This document shows positions 20,501 through 30,295 of a DNA stretch of 64,000 bases, piece after piece (position 1 is the first letter of the stretch; each line of letters starts with the position of its first letter). Position numbers and translations under genes: made by a program. The DNA is taken from contig NZ_JABFCS010000001.1 in the NCBI RefSeq assembly GCF_013087525.1, positions 3,782,001-3,846,000 on the forward strand, in the 5' to 3' direction. Origin of the DNA: Ramlibacter montanisoli (GTDB lineage: Bacteria > Pseudomonadota > Gammaproteobacteria > Burkholderiales > Burkholderiaceae_C). Under the pieces are notes generated by a model. The model did no database searches, was not told where the DNA came from, and was given only the letters and a program-made list of their open reading frames with translations.

Positions 20501-20884
20501 CTGCCGCACCAGGAAACTCACCAGATTGCTGATCGGCCGACGCCAACGGATCTCCAGTTCGGAAGCAGGTACGTTCGCAATCTTCTTGTTGGGAAACTGA
20601 ACGAGCAGGTTGCTGCCCTCGCCGTCCAGAACCCGGCCGACCTGCCATCTCGAGGTCGCTTCGTCTAGCCTGTAAATCCGGGCCTGTGGAGGTAAATGAA
20701 CCGATTCAATCTGCGGGAGGGGGATCCGCAGCTGCGTAGGTTCAGCGTCGTACGGGTGGTCAAAGAAGCGGACCACTCCGGTGTCTGCTTCGGTGCTGAC
20801 GAGTTTGCCGATACCAAAGTGAACCCAAGGTGCCTGGCGGACGCGTACGAACTCGCCGACCATTGTCTGCCCCGCCTTTGCCAT
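17592..20884 (-). CDS. dpdE: DpdE, SNF2-family DNA translocase/helicase (one apparent frameshift)
   Basis: About 1097 residues when a C is restored in the CCCC run near 20255, joining FVLDNP to ASVLVVAPASLVDQW. The N-terminal 120 residues hold a barrel-like region with WQVGRVLDGEG, as in RapA-type SNF2 proteins. Motif I is DEVGLGKT (189-196) and motif II DEAH (about 270-273), followed by LLLSATPALTD. In the second RecA domain RVEQRMGRFDRFG is motif VI. It is the first gene of the eight-gene leftward operon; its ATG at 20884 faces the rightward HNH/dpdB genes. A small hairpin (20909-20924) lies in the 5' leader. In Dpd systems DpdE is among the restriction-side genes. Confidence 0.85.
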
Positions 20885-20908
20885 TAATACAGCCCCTCTG
20901 GCTTGCAG

Positions 20909-20924
20909 CCTGCCAAGAAGCAGG
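20909..20924 (-). other. Small hairpin in the presumed 5' leader of the dpdE operon
   Basis: CCTGC and GCAGG (5 bp each) flank a 6-base loop about 25 bases upstream of the dpdE start. The surrounding 20885-21014 gap must hold the promoter for the leftward dpd operon. A TATAAG-like hexamer sits near 20938 on the - strand, but no convincing -35 partner is seen. Without experimental data this is only a candidate leader structure. Confidence 0.25.
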
Positions 20925-21014
20925 TTGTCGGGCTATCTTATAGCGGCTCAGGAAAGCTCTTGCTAGGGTGAATGGCAGGTCCAGGCACAGACGCGGGCGT
21001 ACACACGGCTGAAT

Positions 21015-21576
21015 GTGCTCACTGCTTTGTGGAGTCTAGACGTGGAGGAAGCGCGGCGAATCCCTCGCGGGCCCATGCCCGTCGTAACGATGAACTTCCG
21101 TCGTCCAGATCGGCGGTACCTAACGACCTCCGACTATCGGCGGGATGCGATGCGACTCGCCAAGAGCCGCGACTGCGGGCAGAGTGACGGTCTTCGCCTA
21201 CTTTGGCGCGCACGCCTGGCCCAGAACGCTCGAGTGCGACGACTTCTCCGAGTACGATGCCCTGCTTGCCCAAAGTATTACCCGGGCCCGGGCGCCTGAT
21301 CCACGCCCGCGAGAGTTGCATGAGCAGTGGATCAATCCTGACCGCGCGCCGGGGTCGTCCGAAAAGCCTATAGGGCCGCTGGGTGCTGACTCTCCATTGG
21401 CGGAACGCGTGCTCGTTATCTCGGCAACCAACTGGAGTACTGCAGGCGGAGATAAGATAGCTCGCGGCTGGGTAGGCGCGGCCAACAAGAACAATGCTCG
21501 CAAGGAGAACCCAAGATGCTGTGGAAGCCGGCAACGTACGGTGAGCATGCCTTCCTGCGGATGTACACGGTCGTAG
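21015..21576 (+). other. Possible frameshifted ORF upstream of the HNH gene (doubtful)
   Basis: Two partial frames overlap here. The first reads about 55 sensible codons from 21015 (MPVVTMNFRRPDRRYLTTSDYR and on) and the second continues from about 21180 (VTVFAYFGAHAWPRTLECDD, LLAQSITRARAPDPRP) past 21515 into the HNH gene. Joining them needs either one extra base removed or two restored near the GGG at 21178, unlike the single-base losses elsewhere, so the reading is weak. No family is recognised. Apart from this, 20885-21515 holds only the divergent promoter region. It may equally be non-coding. Confidence 0.3.
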
Positions 21577-22295
21577 CAGAGGACATCGAGGTAGGGCGGC
21601 GAGGCGGACTGGATTACCTTGTGTCCGAAGAGCGGTTTAGAGTGTTCACCAAACTCGCCGCAACTCTGGAAGTGTTCTACCGATCCATGCGAGTCGCTAA
21701 ACAACTCGCCCAGGACGCCCGCCACCTGGAATCTGCAGCACTGGGCAAGCGCTTGAGGTCGGAAGTGGACCTTCCTGCTGAGCTCTGCCAAGACCGGGCT
21801 TTCCTTGAGTCGGCTCTACTTGCAGGAAGGATCATTGAAGACGCGAAGGGAATCCCAGTGGGTTTGGCCAACGGGATATATTCCGAGGAAGCGTCCCGCT
21901 GCTACATTTGCGCAATTCCGCTGCAGAAACTGCATCCTAATCAACGCGACCACCGTTCGCTCGACCATCTCTGGCCACTGTCACTTGGCGGTGAAAGCGC
22001 TGAGGGTAATCTGATGCCAGCGTGCAAAGATTGCAATGAGAAGAAGAGGCACATGGCAACTTGGGCGCTCGCGCCCATTGCAGCGTATCACGTGGCCGAC
22101 AAGGGAGTGACGTTACCGGAGACTTGGCGTATCCCCTTGGCATGGGCTACGCTGATGAAGGCCGCGATGAACGATGGAAGACTGCGTACCCTGAAGAGCG
22201 CCGCAAAAACCGCGCAACCGGTTGCGCCAAACGTGCCTTTAGAGCATCGGCGTGGCTATGTCTTCATGGAGACGATGCAAATGGCGGGCGCATGA
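21516..22295 (+). CDS. HNH-domain protein encoded next to dpdB
   Basis: A 259-residue protein with a helical N-terminal domain of about 120 residues, then an HNH-nuclease module: CYIC (first Cys pair), RDHRSLDHLWPLSLGG (DH plus strand), and GNLMPACKDCNEKK (Asn and second Cys pair). The arrangement fits a zinc-stabilised HNH/McrA-like fold with His and Asn in the expected places. A good ribosome-binding site (AAGGAG) lies 8 bases before the ATG at 21516. Its stop overlaps the dpdB start (ATGA), so the two are co-translated. HNH enzymes often act as restriction nucleases, so this could be the cutting subunit of the island or a partner of DpdB. It is not a standard Dpd gene that I can name. Confidence 0.75.
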   Translation: MLWKPATYGEHAFLRMYTVVAEDIEVGRRGGLDYLVSEERFRVFTKLAATLEVFYRSMRVAKQLAQDARHLESAALGKRLRSEVDLPAELCQDRAFLESALLAGRIIEDAKGIPVGLANGIYSEEASRCYICAIPLQKLHPNQRDHRSLDHLWPLSLGGESAEGNLMPACKDCNEKKRHMATWALAPIAAYHVADKGVTLPETWRIPLAWATLMKAAMNDGRLRTLKSAAKTAQPVAPNVPLEHRRGYVFMETMQMAGA

Positions 22296-23552
22296 TGAGT
22301 ACAGCAAAGCGAGCAAAAATCACCTTCAGCTATCCAGCCCTCCTGCATCGACAGCGTGGGAAGAATTCCAATCCCTTCGTGCTCTTCCATGCGCCGGCGC
22401 GCGATGTGCTCAGGTGGGCAGAAGTTGATCGACTTTCAGATACGAACACAACTGGAGCACAACGACCCCTACGTGAATTGAAGGTGCGCAAAGTTGATAG
22501 GTTTTTGGGCGCCGATCCGCACAATAGCATTCCAACCTCAGTCATTGTCGCACTCGACGAGGACGCAATAACGTTCCGGGGTAAGGAAGATCCGGAAGGT
22601 GGGGGGAGCACGGCAGTCTTACCATCACGGTCAGGCCGACAGCCGCTAAACCGGGTCTAATAATCGATGGTCAGCACCGTGTGTACGGCGTCGAAGAGTT
22701 CAACCCTCAGTTGCACATCAACATAGTGGGGATCATAGGGGGGATGATCTGGAGCGCGCGTTTCAGTTCGTCGTCATCAATAACAGTGCCACGAAAGTTC
22801 CAAGGGATCATATTCAGGCCCTCAATCTTCATTTCGACAAGGACAAACTCAATGCGCGATTGCTGGAAAGCGCTGGAGTCACTCTCGGTATGAAAGAGGG
22901 TAAATACGACGACCTACTTACGGTCAATAGCACTGCGCCGTTTGAGCGTCTCCTTGTTCTTCCAACGAACCCGCACGGAATTGTGCAGACAAGGGCGATA
23001 GAGGGTGCTGTGGCCGAAGTACGGGATCGTGGTGCGTTGCTAGGTATAGAGGATCTAGAGCGCGACGTCTTCCTGGCCATCTGGCAGAAGATCAAGGAGG
23101 TGTACCCCGCGAAGGTGTGGAGCAAATATCCAGATAGCCGTTTGCTCATGAACGTTTCAATCGTATCCCTCACCGCGTTCATCCTCGAGACAATGGTCGC
23201 CAAGCAACGCATGGAGGACGAGCCCGTTGATTACAGCTCCATCGCTGTGCTCGGAAAGGTGGTGGAACGAGTTGTCTCGCGCATTCCATCAGAATTCTGG
23301 CAAACAGAGTGGAAGCTAAAGGAGCTTGACACGTCCTCCGGCAGACAAAGCGTGCAAGAAGCCCTGGGGGTAATTGACTCTAATGTGCGCTACGGCCGCC
23401 CCTGGTACGAGCGGGTCTCACTCGTCGACCCGGCGGCCGTGGAAGAGAGTGCCCCGGAGGCCAAGCGTTTGCATAGGACTTCAGCAAAGAAATCCGCTGC
23501 GAAGAAGGTTGCTGCGGCCAAGAAGATCGTCCGCCGTTCGACGAACTCCTGA
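22292..23552 (+). CDS. dpdB: DpdB, DGQHR-domain protein (two apparent frameshifts)
   Basis: About 420 residues when one G is restored in each of two G6 runs (near 22603-22608 and 22738-22743). The merged protein contains the signature [11 protein letters not shown], then [14 protein letters not shown], the pattern shared by DndB-like DGQHR proteins and DpdB. In Dpd systems DpdB works with the TGT-like DpdA to insert preQ0 into DNA. The C-terminus ends in a Lys/Ala-rich tail ([14 protein letters not shown]), like histone H1-type DNA-binding tails. The ATG at 22292 overlaps the HNH stop. The usual partner dpdA is not in this window. Codon usage is less G+C-rich than in the housekeeping genes to the right. 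Confidence 0.8.
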
Positions 23553-23771
23553 CCGGTATTCGAACCGATGATTTTTGAACAGCAGATTCGCCCCTCAGTC
23601 GACGTTCCGAGAAGCTCGTGATGAACAGGTTCATCCGCCATCCTCGGCCGGAGAAGCGCCGGCCGCAACTGTCCCCGCATCTACTAGGTCGACGGCACGT
23701 TGCTTCGCGACAGCTCTACGTCGCCGGGAACCTTGAGGATGATGAGTAGCTCCTAACGGCAGATGCGCAAT

Positions 23772-23800
23772 GAAGAAGGGCGCCTTCGGCGCCCTTCTTC
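23772..23800. terminator. Bidirectional terminator between dpdB and gyrB
   Basis: GAAGAAGGGCGCC and its complement flank a TTCG-type tetraloop, making a near-perfect 12-13 bp stem between two convergent genes. T-rich ends on both strands make it usable in both directions. It lies 22 bases past the gyrB stop and also marks the right edge of the island. The 23553-23771 stretch before it shows no gene. Confidence 0.85.
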
Positions 23801-23821
23801 CTGCCCGCGAGAACGAGAAGG

Positions 23822-26457
<2,636 letters not shown>

Positions 26458-26469
26458 CTAAACACGGAA

Positions 26470-26487
26470 CCCGCCGTCGGCGGCGGG
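26470..26487 (-). terminator. GC-rich hairpin between dnaN and gyrB
   Basis: CCCGCCG and CGGCGGG pair perfectly around a 4-base loop, followed on the - strand by TTCCGTGTTT. This could be an attenuator or weak terminator between dnaN and gyrB, next to the palindromic repeat at 26499-26576. Confidence 0.45.
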
Positions 26488-26498
26488 CTCCTGGTCTT

Positions 26499-26576
26499 CG
26501 TAGGCTGGCGGTGAGCTTCGCGAACCCCAGCGCTTTCGCGCATCGCTGGGGTTCCTGCGTCACCCCAGCCTACGAG
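26499..26576. repeat. Palindromic intergenic repeat, copy 1 (dnaN-gyrB gap)
   Basis: Two arms in inverted orientation: CGTAGGCTGG...GAACCCCAGC and GCTGGGGTT...CCAGCCTACG. The same pair occurs at 33117, 35047, 40717 and 51396. It resembles BIME/REP-type elements: short, intergenic and able to fold into a long hairpin. No coding capacity. Confidence 0.85.
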
Positions 26577-26589
26577 CGGCGGCGCGCCG

Positions 26590-27696
26590 CTAGATGCGCA
26601 TCGGCATCACCACGTACTTGAAGCTCGCGTTCTCCGGGATCGTCAGCAGCGCGGAGCTGTTGGCGTCCGCCAGTTCGATCTTCACCATGTCCTGGTCCAT
26701 GTTGGCCAGGGCGTCGATCAGGTAGGTGACGTTGAAGCCGATCTCGATGGCGTCGCCGCCGTAGTCGATGTCGAGTTCGTCCACGGCCTCTTCCTGCTCG
26801 GCGTTGTTGCTCGCCACGCGCAGCGTGCCGGGCTCCAGGTTCAGGCGCACGCCCTTGAACTTCTCGCTGGTCAGGATGGCGGTGCGCTGCAGGCTGGCCA
26901 GCAGCGGCGCGCGGCCCAGGGTCACCGAGTTCTTGTGGTTCTTGGGGATGACGCGGTTGTAGTCGGGGAACTTGCCCTCGACCAGCTTGGTCACGAACTC
27001 CATGCCGCCGAAGGCGAACTTGGCCTGGTTGTTGGCGAACTGCATCTCGATCGCGCCTTCGGCGTCGGACAGCAGGCGCTGCAGCTCCAGCACCGTCTTG
27101 CGCGGCAGGATCACTTCCTGGCGCGGCACTTCGACGTCGAGCATCGCGCTGGCGAAGGCCAGGCGGTGGCCGTCGGTGGCCACCAGCGACAGCTGCTTGC
27201 CCTCGGCCACGAACAGGATGCCATTGAGGTAGTAGCGGATGTCGTGCACCGCCATCGCGAAGGAGACCTGGTTCAGCAGGTCCTTGAGCGCTTTCTGCGG
27301 CACGTTGAACTTGGGGCCGAAGCTGGGGGCTTCCTGCACCAGCGGGAAGTCCTCGGCCGGCAGCGTCTGCAGCGTGAAGCGCGACTTGCCGCCCTTCATG
27401 ATCAGCTTGTTCTGGCTGGACTCCAGGCTCACCGTCTGGTCGCCCGGCATGGTGCGCAGGATGTCGATCAGCTTGCGCGCGCCCACCGTGGTGGTGAAGT
27501 TGCCGGTGTCGCCGTCCATGTCGGCCGTGGTGCGGATCTGGATTTCCAGGTCGCTGGTGGTGAACTGCACGTTGTTGCCGGTCTTGCGCACCAGCACATT
27601 CGCCAGGATCGGCAACGTATGACGCTTCTCCACGATGCCTGCCACCGACTGCAGGACCGAAAGCAGTTTTTCTTGCGTTGCCTTCAGGACAATCAT
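26590..27696 (-). CDS. dnaN: DnaN, DNA polymerase III beta sliding clamp
   Basis: The processivity clamp of DNA polymerase III, 368 residues, the usual length. The sequence shows the three-domain clamp pattern: MIVLKATQEKLLSVLQSVAGIVEKR at the start, HDIRYYLNGILF and ATDGHRLAFA in the middle, and the ending KYVVMPMRI, which forms the partner-binding groove. It lies 103 bases downstream of dnaA and upstream of gyrB, all leftward, as around most bacterial origins. No frameshift. A palindromic repeat follows its stop. Confidence 0.97.
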   Translation of the reverse strand: MIVLKATQEKLLSVLQSVAGIVEKRHTLPILANVLVRKTGNNVQFTTSDLEIQIRTTADMDGDTGNFTTTVGARKLIDILRTMPGDQTVSLESSQNKLIMKGGKSRFTLQTLPAEDFPLVQEAPSFGPKFNVPQKALKDLLNQVSFAMAVHDIRYYLNGILFVAEGKQLSLVATDGHRLAFASAMLDVEVPRQEVILPRKTVLELQRLLSDAEGAIEMQFANNQAKFAFGGMEFVTKLVEGKFPDYNRVIPKNHKNSVTLGRAPLLASLQRTAILTSEKFKGVRLNLEPGTLRVASNNAEQEEAVDELDIDYGGDAIEIGFNVTYLIDALANMDQDMVKIELADANSSALLTIPENASFKYVVMPMRI

Positions 27697-27799
27697 GTCT
27701 TCCTCTTTGTGATTTCCGGTTCGTTATGAGCGGTTGCGCCCCACCCGCCATTTTCGCTTATTTCACAAGCACTTACCCCGTGTAGACGGGGCGGGTCCC

Positions 27800-29212
27800 T
27801 CAACCCTTCAGCGTCTGTTCCAGCACGTGCAGCTGCTGGTTCAACTCCGTCAGCTGCTGCCTCTCGGCGCCGATCTTTCGGACCGCGTGCAGCACCGTGG
27901 TGTGGTCGCGGCCGCCGAACAGCTCGCCGATCTCGGGCAGGCTTTTCTGGGTCAGTTCCTTGGCCAGGTACATGGCGATCTGGCGCGGGCGGGCGATCGA
28001 GGCCGGGCGCTTCTTGCTGTACATGTCGGCGACCTTGATCTTGTAGTAGTCGGCCACCGTCTTCTGGATGTTCTCCACCGAGATCTGCCGGTTCTGGATC
28101 GACAGCAGGTCGCGCAGGGCCTCCCGGGCCAGCTGGATGGAGATTTCCTTCTGGTTGAAGCGGGAGTACGCCAGGATCTTGCGCAGCGCCCCTTCCAGCT
28201 CGCGCACGTTGGAGCGCACGTTCTTGGCCACGAAGAAGGCCACTTCCTCGGGCATCTCGGTGCCTTCGGCCCGCGCCTTGTTGATCAGGATGGCGACCCG
28301 CATCTCCAGCTCGGGCGGCTCGATGGCCACGGTCAGGCCGGAATCGAAGCGCGAAACCAGGCGTTCGTGGATGTCCGCCAGGCCCTTCGGATAGGTGTCC
28401 GAGGTCATCACGATGTGGCTCTTCTTGGCCAGCAGGGCCTCGAAGGCATTGAAGAATTCCTCCTGGGTGCGGTCCTTGTTCGCGAAGAACTGCACGTCAT
28501 CTATCAACAGGAGGTCCAGGGAATGATATTTGTCCTTGAATTCGTCAAAAGTCTTGCGTTGGTAGGCCTTGACGACATCGCTGACGAACTGTTCCGCATG
28601 GATGTAAAGCACCTTGGAATGGGGCTTGTCGGCCAGCAGCCGGTTGCCCACGGCGTGCACCAGGTGGGTCTTGCCCAGTCCCACGCCGCCGTAGATGAAC
28701 AGCGGGTTGTAGAGCTGGCCGGGCGTCCCGGCCACGTGCATGGCGGCCGCGCGGGCCATGCGGTTGGCCGTTCCCTCGACCAAAGTGTCGAAGGTCAGGG
28801 CCGTGTTCAGGCGGGTCTTGAAGCCGCCGGCGGCCGCTTCTTCCTGGATCTCGACCGGCTCGGCGGTCGGAGCATTGGCCGCCATCGAGGGCGCCGGATA
28901 GGTCTTGACGCTGTTTTCCCGGGGAGTGATCGCTAACTCAAGCTGGACCGGCTGGCCGTACAGCTTTTCCAGCACCGCGGAGATGCGGCCGGCGTACTGG
29001 GCCCGCACCCAGTCGAGCTTGAAGCGGTTCGCCACGAACAGCGTGACGCGTGAAAGGTCTTCGGAGACCTGGGCCAGCAGGGGCTTGATCCAGGTGTTGA
29101 ACTGCTGCTCCGGCAGGTCCTGGGCCAGCTGGTCCACGCAAGCCTGCCACAGGCTGTCGCCCGCTTCCAGGCTCGGTGCGGCCGCCAGCCTCCCATGGTT
29201 CCCCTCGCTCAT
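27800..29212 (-). CDS. dnaA: DnaA, chromosomal replication initiator
   Basis: A 470-residue AAA+ initiator that binds DnaA boxes and opens oriC. Domain I is at the N-terminus ([25 protein letters not shown]), followed by a variable linker. The AAA+ domain has Walker [10 protein letters not shown] and Walker [11 protein letters not shown]. The C-terminal DNA-binding domain carries the signature [15 protein letters not shown]. It is intact, with normal length for the order. The gap to the divergent rpmH (29213-29394) holds DnaA-box sequences. A CCCCGT/ACGGGG hairpin (27775-27792) follows its stop. Confidence 0.98.
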   Translation of the reverse strand: MSEGNHGRLAAAPSLEAGDSLWQACVDQLAQDLPEQQFNTWIKPLLAQVSEDLSRVTLFVANRFKLDWVRAQYAGRISAVLEKLYGQPVQLELAITPRENSVKTYPAPSMAANAPTAEPVEIQEEAAAGGFKTRLNTALTFDTLVEGTANRMARAAAMHVAGTPGQLYNPLFIYGGVGLGKTHLVHAVGNRLLADKPHSKVLYIHAEQFVSDVVKAYQRKTFDEFKDKYHSLDLLLIDDVQFFANKDRTQEEFFNAFEALLAKKSHIVMTSDTYPKGLADIHERLVSRFDSGLTVAIEPPELEMRVAILINKARAEGTEMPEEVAFFVAKNVRSNVRELEGALRKILAYSRFNQKEISIQLAREALRDLLSIQNRQISVENIQKTVADYYKIKVADMYSKKRPASIARPRQIAMYLAKELTQKSLPEIGELFGGRDHTTVLHAVRKIGAERQQLTELNQQLHVLEQTLKG

Positions 29213-29227
29213 GTGCCCCGTCGCTCC

Positions 29228-29286
29228 TGTGGATTAGTTTTGTCGCGCGAAACGGCGCATTCTAGGTGCTAAACACCTTATCCACA
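29228..29286. promoter_or_regulatory. DnaA-box region, candidate part of oriC or dnaA autoregulation
   Basis: A perfect DnaA box TTATCCACA is at 29278-29286 on the + strand. A one-mismatch box TGTGGATTA is at 29228-29236 in the opposite orientation. They lie in the dnaA-rpmH intergenic gap, where transcription of the two gene blocks diverges. Two boxes are few for a full origin; no clear AT-rich unwinding element is seen in the 180-base gap. Confidence 0.6.
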
Positions 29287-29342
29287 CAAGCGGCCGAGCC
29301 GGGCAGCATGGTTATCGCACTGTCCCTTGACAAGCCCCGTGA

Positions 29343-29371
29343 TTGCCGGGGCCCGCCTTTTTGGGGATAAT
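29343..29371 (+). promoter_or_regulatory. Sigma-70-type promoter for rpmH
   Basis: A -35-like TTGCCG (29343-29348) and a -10 GATAAT (29366-29371) are separated by exactly 17 bases and lie 23 bases before the rpmH start. A TTGACA at about 29331 is too far from this -10 to pair with it. Confidence 0.6.
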
Positions 29372-29394
29372 GCCGGGTTTTCCCGAGAAGCAAC

Positions 29395-29529
29395 ATGAAA
29401 CGCACCTACCAACCCTCCAAAGTGCGCCGCGCGCGTACCCACGGCTTCCTGGTCCGCATGAAGACCCGTGGCGGCCGTGCCGTGATCAACGCCCGCCGCG
29501 CCAAGGGCCGCAAGCGCCTCGGCGTCTAA
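29395..29529 (+). CDS. rpmH: Ribosomal protein bL34
   Basis: The 44-residue large-subunit protein L34, starting [18 protein letters not shown] and ending [11 protein letters not shown], fully typical. It is strongly basic. The gene opens the rightward block rpmH-rnpA-yidD-yidC and has its own promoter directly upstream. The sequence from the -10 box to the ATG includes GAGAAG as ribosome-binding site. Confidence 0.98.
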   Translation: MKRTYQPSKVRRARTHGFLVRMKTRGGRAVINARRAKGRKRLGV

Positions 29530-29568
29530 GCGCGCGTTGACGCAAGCGCCACCTCGCGCCTGCCGACC

Positions 29569-30026
29569 GTGCAGCGGCTGAAGAACCGGGCACAGTACGA
29601 GGCAGCGATGGCAGGCGGCACTGTCTCCCGGACGCCGCATTTCGTGCTGCATCGCGCAGCCCTGGATGCGACTTCCAAACCCGCAGGGCCTGGGTCCGAT
29701 GGACCGCAGGCCCTGTTTGCTGTCCAGGATGAACCGTGGATGGGGGCGGTGGTGCCCAAGCGCTGGGCGAAACGGGCGGTCACCCGCAACGGGATCAAGC
29801 GCCAGATCTACAACGTGAGCGCCTCCTTCGAGTCGCGCCTGCCGGCGGCCGCCCACGTGGTGCGGCTGCGGATGGACTTCGCGCGCGCCCAGTTCACCAG
29901 CGCCTGGTCCGAGACGCTGAAGGCCAGCGTGCGCGGCGAGCTGCTGCAGCTGTTCGAGAAGGCTTGCCTCGTCGTCCCCGCTGGCCCGTCATCCCCGCGC
30001 AGGCGGGGACCCAAGGCGTCCAATGA
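29569..30026 (+). CDS. rnpA: RnpA, ribonuclease P protein component (one apparent frameshift; repeat-encoded C-terminus)
   Basis: The protein subunit of RNase P, which trims tRNA 5' ends. It starts at GTG 29569 (QRLKNRAQYEAAMAGG). The conserved basic motif is KRAVTRNGIKRQI, slightly altered from the usual RNxxKR. Read straight through, the frame runs on inside yidD. With one base restored near 29968, the frame becomes EKALPRRPRWPVIPAQAGTQGVQ and stops at 30026, overlapping the yidD ATG as ATGA; that makes 152 residues. The last dozen residues (VIPAQAGTQ) are the translation of a dispersed repeat at 29987-30013, so the C-terminus has been extended by a repeat insertion. Confidence 0.85.
29987..30013 (+). 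repeat. Small dispersed repeat inside the rnpA 3' end
   Basis: A short hairpin-forming sequence with CCCCGC-CAGG-CGGGG arms, of the type whose translation gives VIPAxAGxQ. It is common in intergenic DNA of many beta- and gammaproteobacteria. Here it lies within the coding end of rnpA. Confidence 0.7.
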
Positions 30027-30295
30027 TCCGCGCCCTGCTCGTCGGCCTGATCAAGGGCTACCGCCTGTTCCTGTCCCCCTGGCTGGGATCCTCCTGCCGC
30101 TTCACGCCCACCTGTTCCGCCTACGGCCTGCAAGCCCTGGAACGGCACGGCGCGGCGGCCGGCGCCTATCTCGCGGCCGTACGTATTGCCCGCTGCCATC
30201 CCTGGTGCGATGGCGGCCATGATCCGGTGCCCGACACCCCGCCCCGCCTGTTCACGCGCCGGGGCGTGCTCCAACAACAGAAGAAACTTCCATGA
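30023..30295 (+). CDS. yidD: YidD, membrane protein insertion efficiency factor
   Basis: A 90-residue amphipathic protein at the inner membrane that helps YidC insert proteins. Conserved features are LIKGYRLFLSP, SCRFTPTCSAYGLQALERHG and ARCHPWCDGGHDPVP, which include the invariant cysteines. It is coupled to rnpA and yidC by ATGA overlaps on both sides, a typical arrangement. Confidence 0.95.
   Translation: MIRALLVGLIKGYRLFLSPWLGSSCRFTPTCSAYGLQALERHGAAAGAYLAAVRIARCHPWCDGGHDPVPDTPPRLFTRRGVLQQQKKLP

Noticed and set aside
2793-20884. DISARM defence system, suggested by SNF2 helicase, DEAH helicase and PLD protein
   Set aside because: No DNA methyltransferase is present, and the RecQ-like helicase, large ATPase, DGQHR protein and preQ0 genes fit Dpd. 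The restriction cores may be distantly related.
23545-23575. tRNA T-arm-like sequence (GGTTCGAATACC on the - strand), as a possible island attachment site
   Set aside because: The stem does not pair with a 7-base loop, no acceptor or anticodon arm is present, and no second copy was seen at the visible left side.
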